12,644 nt of DNA from an uncultured Tidjanibacter sp. (GTDB lineage Bacteria > Bacteroidota > Bacteroidia > Bacteroidales > Rikenellaceae). Below the pieces are notes generated by a model that was given only the letters and a program-made list of their open reading frames with translations, was not told the origin of the DNA and ran no database searches. The DNA lies in NCBI GenBank assembly GCA_934663885.1, contig CAKUKW010000038.1:1-12644 (forward strand). Direction: 5' to 3'. Shown here one piece after another: positions 9,001 through 12,644 of this stretch (positions are counted from its first letter, which is position 1; each line of letters begins with the position of its first letter). The position numbers and the translations under genes are program-made.

Positions 9001-9157
9001 CCGCCTGCCATGACCCATCATAGGCACGGGTAGCCATTGCAGCCTCGAATTGGACTGCGGTGCCGTTTTCATTCTTATCGGCGGGCTCCTGCGAACAGGA
9101 TATGAATATTGCCGAAATAGCCGTAAGTACGGCGAGTGTAAAGATTCTGAATTTCAT
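6077..9157 (-). CDS. Four-module tandem fimbrillin lipoprotein (1026 aa)
   Basis: The lipobox FISC (Cys21) is followed by ATRA at 42-45, the expected type V pilin processing site. Fimbrillin landmarks then occur four times. The core appears as FQHRLSKLIFDL (157), FKHALAKTIVTL (391), LTHPAAKVTVQL (627) and FRHTLSKVRVVL (886). The late Trp strand appears as AEIEEWLDGGS (W284), AAITDWTD (W520), ARLTDWQT (W755) and AKYETWSN (W1015). Modules 2-4 also share a W-x-D-L-like element (LWDDM, IWEDL, YWDDL), and modules 2 and 3 share LPQYI-GG. Ordinary fimbrillins have one module in ~300-400 residues, so this is about three times the usual length. Second gene of the operon, 34 bp after the anchor-like gene. 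I infer a single-chain stalk or pre-linked pilin; a giant adhesin is the alternative. Open throughout, with no frameshift. Confidence 0.88.
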   Translation of the reverse strand: MKFRIFTLAVLTAISAIFISCSQEPADKNENGTAVQFEAAMATRAYDGSWQAGDGIGLAMLGTDNGAIVGDVFNYNYYTPSAAGFFEPRVANKTIYYPQDGSSVTFKGYYPFHDNLARDMLMPLNVVSQAALPAIDFMTTRPAGTFSKDDNVVHLVFQHRLSKLIFDLNIADGEPAFPLEDLTLDIKGMYTSGNYDMLGEKLTVDNTSMQDIIVPYINIPSARNAIVLPRPAGEGVVFEFTNKEGGKYIAFMDPDLELKSGYKYTFHITLKRTAAIVTAEIEEWLDGGSYTYDIVQVGGAVGNNENINQGDRMKVYMGGTGNNFSLLSTFTFTSAGTWNPDPVVLWDDMPDPVRLRASMTAEPALNQSQLPDILIAPEISVARYAGAHFNFKHALAKTIVTLESSDPGISALLANAVVTLPQYISGGYESNGTFIYGDGSTHSDIRAEKMQVSGATAHVALLEPQTISQDGLVLRINIGTTAYNVNASTGAVAYRAGFITHINVRISASDVNFSAAITDWTDTDPIDLNALALTVSPPESVNIPDGAELELYRHTPGGIVLLSTYTYDEGTGKWTPSPEVIWEDLEDQETFHGSLFVHDKYNGTQLDDYFTSEPVTVQKNNGLFLELTHPAAKVTVQLKSTIYSPEELALVTVVLPQYIVGGSYTDGVFTRGQGTTGDIDLYYDGVSMTGVIDPQTRIAGNVVAEVNTPATNTHAANTYRVMSSGDIEFKPGYNTILVITINESDFIISARLTDWQTEEAIPLVPDELQIGGQREDTDKDFQGQTIYIYKMGTPIIEYGYSYTQKPSGWSWEGPTLYWDDLQVSTANPLTLTGLFFPHPTLKPTASPIQQNFAWNLPVDQANGYQDYDILSSNLTITTPQYINFMFRHTLSKVRVVLTSKEFELNELKGSKIALNGFVMNGNIDLNTGTAVPGNTEVTITPYTESDGQVYSALVMPGTAFTTTDNIVSITLPGYPNTPFQGKLSNPVTLVAGAESVITINLKKTGIEISAKYETWSNGPEGYIEIQ
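6080..9052 (-). repeat. Four tandem protein-level fimbrillin modules
   Basis: Approximate module limits: module 1 residues 36-294 (nt 8276-9052), module 2 residues 308-527 (7577-8236), module 3 residues 545-763 (6869-7525), module 4 residues 783-1026 (6080-6811). Core starts are spaced 234, 236 and 259 residues apart and the late Trp residues 236, 235 and 260, so both landmarks give the same period. Modules 2 and 3 look most alike. I saw no long identical DNA stretches between modules, which points to old duplications. Limits are estimated by eye. Confidence 0.75.
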
Positions 9158-9191
9158 AATCTGATATTGTATTGGTTTAATTTTCTGAAAT

Positions 9192-10082
9192 TTACTGCGC
9201 GTCGAGGTAGAGCTCGGCGCCTCCGTACCAGTCTTCGATGGTAAAAAGCATATCCATGCTTATGTTGAGGCGCAGTACGATATACCAGGGATCGAGTACG
9301 TCGACGGTATGGAAGCCCGTCATAAGGCCGGTCACATCCACGGGATAAACCACTGTTTCGCCGTCGGAGAAAGTAACCGAAAGGTCGAGTACCTGGTCGC
9401 TGTCGCCGTCTATGCCGAGGAGGTTGTTCTCTCCCGTAAACCACACCTTACCGCTTCTCACCTCACGCCCGAAATCATAAATGGCGTCCGTGCGGGTAGT
9501 GGCATAAGGCCTCTGGCGGCCGCTCTGGGGTGGGAAAGCATCGCTCACGTCCCTCGAGAGGGCCGTTCCGTGAAGCTCTCCGCCAATGCCCGTAACCTGG
9601 GGGGCGATATTGCCGGTAAACTCGACCATTATCACGAGCTCCCTGACCTGCTCGCGCATTGGAAGGAGGATCACCTGCTCCGTTTTTTCCGCTACGATCT
9701 CACCCCGGCCGCTACCCGCGCTGAAGCGGGTGACCGGGAGGAAGCGGTTTTCCCGGTCGGCCAGCAGCGAAACGGTGTGTCCCGTTACAGCGACATTGGG
9801 AACTTCTTCCCACCCTACGACTTCATAAACCGCAGGATGCAGGAGAACGTCGATACCGTTGATATCGGAAAGGGTGTCCAAGACAAGAGAGTTTTGGGAG
9901 TAGACGGTTACGGGTATTTTTTCCGTATCATCCAGTGGGTCAACACCGATCCACTGTAGCTCTATTCTTACATCCTGGGGACATTTTGATAGGTCGGGAT
10001 CTTCATAAAGAAAGCATCCTGTGAAGGATAATGCAGACAGCATAAGGGCAAGCATGAAAATGCCCAGGGTAAATTTCCTCAT
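9192..10082 (-). CDS. FimB/Mfa2-like (or DUF5119-like) fimbrial anchor lipoprotein (296 aa)
   Basis: This is the first gene of the fimbrial operon. The signal peptide ends in FTGC (Cys23). Directly after it comes a second Cys in the context DLSKCP (30-35), resembling the Cys-x(n)-D-L-S-x-C start of FimB/Mfa2-family anchor subunits. Length (~300 residues) also fits that family. Residues 36-110 look like beta strands (VRIELQW, IPVTVYS, IDVLLHPAVYEVVGW), followed by ILLPMREQVRELVIMVEF (138-155), which resembles the core of the second transthyretin-like domain. The C-terminus (LFTIEDWYGGAELYLD) resembles the fimbrillin late strand. There is no Thr-Arg maturation site near residue 45, as expected for an anchor that stays lipidated. 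The DUF5119 family is a close alternative. In characterised type V pili the FimB/Mfa2 protein tethers the fibre to the outer membrane; that role here is inference. ATG 10082-10080 chosen: it gives a complete signal peptide. Confidence 0.8.
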   Translation of the reverse strand: MRKFTLGIFMLALMLSALSFTGCFLYEDPDLSKCPQDVRIELQWIGVDPLDDTEKIPVTVYSQNSLVLDTLSDINGIDVLLHPAVYEVVGWEEVPNVAVTGHTVSLLADRENRFLPVTRFSAGSGRGEIVAEKTEQVILLPMREQVRELVIMVEFTGNIAPQVTGIGGELHGTALSRDVSDAFPPQSGRQRPYATTRTDAIYDFGREVRSGKVWFTGENNLLGIDGDSDQVLDLSVTFSDGETVVYPVDVTGLMTGFHTVDVLDPWYIVLRLNISMDMLFTIEDWYGGAELYLDAQ

Positions 10083-10114
10083 AATCAGTAATTTAATTTC
10101 CGTTTAATCTCCGG

Positions 10115-10224
10115 GATACGAAGTTAGGTCTATTCTTCCCCGCAGACTTCGGGAACTATCATCCAATTTCCATACCAGCCGCAACGGAAACAGATTTTTT
10201 TTATTTTTTGACCATCTTCGTATC
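10115..10224. repeat. 9-bp inverted repeat enclosing 91 bp upstream of the fimbrial operon
   Basis: GATACGAAG at 10115-10123 is the exact reverse complement of CTTCGTATC at 10216-10224, enclosing positions 10124-10215. Placement just upstream of a surface-structure operon resembles sites of invertible promoters in Bacteroides, but the arms are short and no invertase gene is in the window. By rough estimate a match this long could arise by chance in such a region about one time in five. Confidence 0.35.
10119..10126 (-). promoter_or_regulatory. Candidate -7 element of the fimbrial operon
   Basis: On the minus strand this reads TAACTTCG, one mismatch from the Bacteroidetes -7 consensus TAnnTTTG, and would give a leader of about 30 nt before the ATG at 10082. 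No good TTTG (-33) lies 19-21 bp upstream, so support is weak. The element overlaps one arm of the 9-bp inverted repeat. Confidence 0.25.
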
Positions 10225-10228
10225 TTAC

Positions 10229-10255
10229 AATTCTATACCAGAATTATGAATTCTA
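10229..10255. repeat. AATTCT half-site cluster (possible operator)
   Basis: AATTCTA occurs at 10229-10235 and again at 10249-10255, exactly 20 bp (about two helical turns) apart. AGAATT at 10240-10245 is inverted relative to both and forms a 6-bp palindrome with 10249-10254 around ATG. This could be a regulator binding site, but the sequence is AT-rich and may be coincidence. Confidence 0.3.
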
Positions 10256-10352
10256 AATTTTATTTTATCCTCACGGGGTGCCGCGACGATTATTCTGATA
10301 ATTCCATAGGTAAATCCGATGCCCGGTCCCGCCGGAACCCATCCAAACCATG

Positions 10353-10376
10353 AAAAAAATTGCGTCTCTGGAGACG
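10353..10376 (-). terminator. Candidate second intrinsic terminator
   Basis: On the minus strand CGTCTC and GAGACG pair around a 2-nt loop (5 bp with a 4-nt loop is more realistic) and are followed by CAATTTTTTT. The hairpin is short but the T-run is good. It lies 53 bp beyond the long hairpin and could stop read-through from the efflux unit into the fimbrial operon. Confidence 0.4.
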
Positions 10377-10428
10377 GGCGGCCATGAAAGACCCGCATGG
10401 GGATAATTCATTTAAAACATACAGGAGT

Positions 10429-10477
10429 TCGTAATCAAGGAGGGGCTGAAATTATTTCAGCCCCTCCTTGATTACGA
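10429..10477 (-). terminator. Long perfect hairpin, terminator of the efflux/PII-like unit
   Basis: Arms 10429-10451 and 10455-10477 are perfectly complementary over 23 bp around a 3-nt loop (TTA). The core AAGGAGGGGCTGAAA with its mirror resembles a GC-rich intrinsic terminator flanked by A and T residues. It starts 38 bp after the stop of the PII-like gene. There is no long T-run after the stem on the minus strand, and the stem is longer than usual. It is symmetrical, so it could act on either strand. Confidence 0.65.
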
Positions 10478-10515
10478 TGAGTATAGGGGAACAAAGTTCT
10501 CCCAGTACGATAAAA

Positions 10516-10812
10516 CTACATTTTGTCGGTCACGTCCCACACGAAGGCGCGTACGCCCTGCATGCGGGTTTGGTCGTCGAGCTTGCGCAAGGCTTCCAGT
10601 ACTTCCGCCACCCTCTTTTCCTCCTCCACAATGGCAAGGACGGTCGAATTCATAGAGGGCCACGTATGGGTTCCCATGTGGGGCTCCCCGTCGTGGCTCC
10701 CCCTGCCGTGCGTCAGGGGGAAAAGGGTGTATCCGCGGACCGAATGATGGTCGAGTATGTATAATATGCGCTCCGTAAGCGCCTGGTTGTACGATATAAA
10801 TAGTGCTTTCAT
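10516..10812 (-). CDS. PII-like small protein with His-rich loop (98 aa)
   Basis: The pattern is that of a ferredoxin-like PII fold: strand KALFISYN (2-9), helix ALTERILYILDHH (11-23), strand GYTLFPLT (27-34), a long loop (35-55), strand STVLAIVE (56-63), helix KRVAEVLEALRKL (66-78), strand VRAFVWDVT (87-95). The loop HGRGSHDGEPHMGTHTW sits where the T-loop of PII proteins lies and holds four His (35, 40, 45, 49) plus acidic residues, suggesting metal or effector binding. Length is slightly below classical PII (~112), and the usual PII signature sequences are not evident. It begins 9 bp after the RND permease stop, so the two are almost certainly co-transcribed. PII-like proteins next to RND metal pumps (DUF3240 type) are known in other phyla; a sensor or modulator role for this pump is inference. 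Confidence 0.8.
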   Translation of the reverse strand: MKALFISYNQALTERILYILDHHSVRGYTLFPLTHGRGSHDGEPHMGTHTWPSMNSTVLAIVEEEKRVAEVLEALRKLDDQTRMQGVRAFVWDVTDKM

Positions 10813-10821
10813 GGCTTTACT

Positions 10822-12644
10822 TTATTTGAATACTTGTCTGGTCTCTTTACGTCGTGCGCGCATATCCTTACGCATCTGGCGCCTCTGGCGTGCCACTCCG
10901 GCGCCACCGAAGAGCGAATACATCACGGGCACCACGAGGAGCGTCAGTATAAGAGAGAAGGTAAGTCCCCCGATAACGGCGATACCCATGGGCTGCCACA
11001 GCTCGGAGCCTTCACCGAGGCCGAGCGCCAACGGGAGCATACCGAGGATAGTGGTAAGGGAGGTCATCAGCACGGGGCGCAGACGGCTCTTTCCGCCTTC
11101 GATAACCGCGTGGGATATCGAAAGCCCCCGTTCGCGCAGCAGGTTCATGAAGTCCACCATCACGATACCGTTCTTCACCACTATACCGACAAGCATAATC
11201 GCCCCTATCAGCGCCATAAGGCTGAGCGGTGTGCCCGTTATCCACAGGGCGAGGAATACGCCCGGGAACGCCACGACTATGGTGATCATTATTATGAACG
11301 GATAAACGAACGATTCGAACTGCGTTGCCATCACGATATAAACGAGGGCCACTATCAGCACGAGGAGTACGAACATGTCGCCGAACGTTTCCTCCATATC
11401 CTCGAACGAACCTCCGATCTCGATGAATACGTCGTCGGGAACCTGGTACTCGGCAAGTATAGTATTCACTTCTGCCACCACCGTTCCGAGGGCGACACCG
11501 TCACCCAGGGTGGAGGTAACGGTAACTACCCTCTGGCGGTTTTCACGCTCGATAGCGGGAGGAGCGAACTCTTCAACTACAGTTCCGAGGTCTCCGACCC
11601 TTACGGCATTTCCCCGAGAATTGTAAACCAGAATATTCTCGATGTCGTCCAGCGAAGTGCGGAACTGCTCGTCGTAGCGGACGACGATATCGTATTCGTC
11701 CCCGTCTTCGCGGTATTTGGTAGCTTCGTATCCGTTTACCCTGTTGCGGATATATGTCGATACGGTTGCGCTGTTGAGTCCGTGGTAGGCCAACTTGTTG
11801 CGATCCAGCTTCACGTTGTATTCGGGGCGCATGTCCTCACGCGATACCTTTACGTCGCGCGTACCGTCGATCACCGAGAGCTTATCCCTGAGGTCATGTG
11901 CGATAACGTTGGTTTCGTCGAAATCGTACCCGAACACTTTAAGCTCTATGGTGCTTCCGCCGCCGATGCCGCCACTGTTTCCGCCTGCGGTTACCGTATA
12001 CTTTGTTATCTCAGGAATCTGGTCAAGCTCGCTACGCAGCAGGTCGCTTATTTCGAATATCGTCCTCACGTGACCGCCGTAAGGCTCTCGTTCGGTTATC
12101 GAAGGCAGCCTCAACGTATAGTTTATCACGTGCGACCCGGTCGTGGAAGTAGCCATGAACGAGCCTCCGCCCGAAGAGGTACCGGTACTGGTCGAAACGC
12201 GCTCGACTTCGGGATAGTTAGCGGCTATTATGGCGTCGATCTCGCGCGCAGTCTTAACCGTGGTATCTACTCCGGTATTCTGTTCGAGTTCGACTACCAT
12301 GCTGATGGAACCGTTATCCGACGCAGGAATAAATTCGGAAGGAACCTGCCTCATTATCATCATACCGCCTATGAAAATCACGCCCACGATTATCATCACC
12401 GTAGCCCTGTGATGGAGCACCCATGCAAGTATTTTGGCGTACCAGTTGTCGAGCCACACCAGGAACTTATCGATAGGCTTAAAGAGTATGCCGAGTCCTT
12501 TATACGTATGCTGGTCCTCCGCCTTGAGTAATTTGGCAGACAGCATCGGAGTCAGGGAAACTGCCGTAATCGTAGATACGGTAACGACTATAGAAACGAT
12601 CCAGCCAAGCTCCTTGAAAAGGATACCGGCCATACCGCCCATCA
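10822..12644 (-). CDS. RND efflux permease, AcrB/MexF-like, 5' end beyond right edge (partial)
   Basis: The frame is open to the window edge; roughly the C-terminal 606 of an expected ~1020-1060 residues are present, so the first ATG seen (12642) is internal. Visible parts in order: the MGGMAGILF loop and the following membrane segments with SLTPMLSAKLL (29-39 of the visible part); a membrane segment at 78-97; the second periplasmic porter/docking half (~100-415); then a block of membrane helices from ~421 to 578. GIVVKNGIVMVDF (486-498) carries the Lys (490) equivalent to the proton-relay Lys of AcrB. The Asp pair of TM4 is upstream of the window and cannot be checked. The pump would sit in the inner membrane and export drugs, dyes or other substrates with a periplasmic adaptor and an outer-membrane channel. 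A Gly/Ser/Thr-rich stretch (150-170) marks the porter domain. Drug versus metal substrate is unsettled; overall it looks more HAE-1-like. Confidence 0.93.
   Translation of the reverse strand, partial: MGGMAGILFKELGWIVSIVVTVSTITAVSLTPMLSAKLLKAEDQHTYKGLGILFKPIDKFLVWLDNWYAKILAWVLHHRATVMIIVGVIFIGGMMIMRQVPSEFIPASDNGSISMVVELEQNTGVDTTVKTAREIDAIIAANYPEVERVSTSTGTSSGGGSFMATSTTGSHVINYTLRLPSITEREPYGGHVRTIFEISDLLRSELDQIPEITKYTVTAGGNSGGIGGGSTIELKVFGYDFDETNVIAHDLRDKLSVIDGTRDVKVSREDMRPEYNVKLDRNKLAYHGLNSATVSTYIRNRVNGYEATKYREDGDEYDIVVRYDEQFRTSLDDIENILVYNSRGNAVRVGDLGTVVEEFAPPAIERENRQRVVTVTSTLGDGVALGTVVAEVNTILAEYQVPDDVFIEIGGSFEDMEETFGDMFVLLVLIVALVYIVMATQFESFVYPFIIMITIVVAFPGVFLALWITGTPLSLMALIGAIMLVGIVVKNGIVMVDFMNLLRERGLSISHAVIEGGKSRLRPVLMTSLTTILGMLPLALGLGEGSELWQPMGIAVIGGLTFSLILTLLVVPVMYSLFGGAGVARQRRQMRKDMRARRKETRQVFK

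Larger units (their letters stand above)
10083..10515. other. 433-bp intergenic region between efflux and fimbrial units
   Basis: I found no gene I can support here. It holds, from right to left, the long hairpin 10429-10477, a short hairpin with T-run 10353-10376, AATTCT half-sites at 10229-10254, an A/T tract near 10195-10210, a 9-bp inverted repeat (10115-10123 and 10216-10224), and a weak promoter-like sequence at 10119-10126. Two short reading frames (18 codons on plus at 10350-10406, 46 codons on minus at 10271-10411) have no supporting features. No tRNA or recognisable riboswitch is visible. Confidence 0.7.

Noticed and set aside
2270..9959. Several plus-strand open frames of 100-230 codons opposite the fimbrillin genes
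   Set aside because: All are antisense to genes with strong signal-peptide and family evidence, show no domains or plausible starts, and are best explained as shadows.
10270..10345. Possible riboswitch or small RNA suggested by ACGGGGTGCC and a GGTTCC/GGGACC hairpin
   Set aside because: The further conserved parts of the TPP riboswitch, SRP RNA or a tRNA are absent, so the resemblance stops at a few bases.
10350..10406. 18-codon plus-strand frame (MKKIASLETGGHERPAWG) followed by the long hairpin
   Set aside because: It resembles a leader peptide plus terminator, but no plus-strand promoter or downstream plus-strand gene exists in the window, and the hairpin is better explained by the minus-strand efflux unit.
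10271..10411. 46-codon minus-strand frame in the intergenic region
   Set aside because: No ribosome-binding or promoter support; it runs through the candidate T-run terminator, and its composition shows no protein-like pattern.
10834..12531. 565-codon open frame on the plus strand opposite the RND permease
   Set aside because: It lies wholly antisense to a clearly conserved permease frame; the translation has no recognisable domain and is rich in His, Arg and Tyr as expected from the complement of GC-biased codons.
1..12644. CRISPR array, insertion sequence, integrase or phage genes
   Set aside because: No regularly spaced repeats, transposase-like frames or terminal inverted repeats were seen; the gene-dense single-strand layout fits ordinary chromosomal operons.

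Overview
The window looks like chromosomal DNA of a Bacteroidales gut or oral commensal. The basis is a run of fimbrillin-type lipoproteins (type V pilus family, known from Porphyromonas, Bacteroides and Alistipes), A-rich leaders without clear Shine-Dalgarno sequences, and mid-range GC content. A Rikenellaceae/Alistipes-like host is a guess from composition and gene style only. Every gene I can support lies on the minus strand, so the biological order runs from right to left.

Right part (10516-12644): the C-terminal ~606 residues of an RND efflux permease (5' end outside the window), followed 9 bp later by a 98-residue PII-like protein with a His-rich loop. A 23-bp perfect hairpin (10429-10477) and a second short hairpin with a T-run (10353-10376) end this unit.

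Middle (10083-10515): 433 bp without a supported gene. It holds the terminators, a cluster of AATTCT half-sites, a 9-bp inverted repeat enclosing 91 bp, and a weak candidate promoter just upstream of the fimbrial operon.

Left part (1-10082): six consecutive lipoprotein genes separated by 14-34 bp, most likely one fimbrial operon. In order of transcription they are: a FimB/Mfa2-like (or DUF5119-like) probable anchor; a 1026-residue protein made of four tandem fimbrillin modules; a 353-residue single fimbrillin; two fimbrillin-GLUG proteins (712 and 642 residues); and a further fimbrillin-like lipoprotein that runs off the left edge. A plausible reading is a surface pilus or adhesin with an anchor, a shaft or stalk, and several tip or accessory adhesins. 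Four of the five subunits after the anchor carry a Thr-Arg site at residues 44-49, where type V pilins are matured by trypsin-like cleavage. The 353-residue protein has no Thr-Arg at that position.

The most unusual item is the four-module fimbrillin. Its landmarks recur at about 235, 235 and 260 residues, which suggests a single-chain, pre-linked pilin. I see no transposon, integrase, CRISPR array, tRNA or rRNA.
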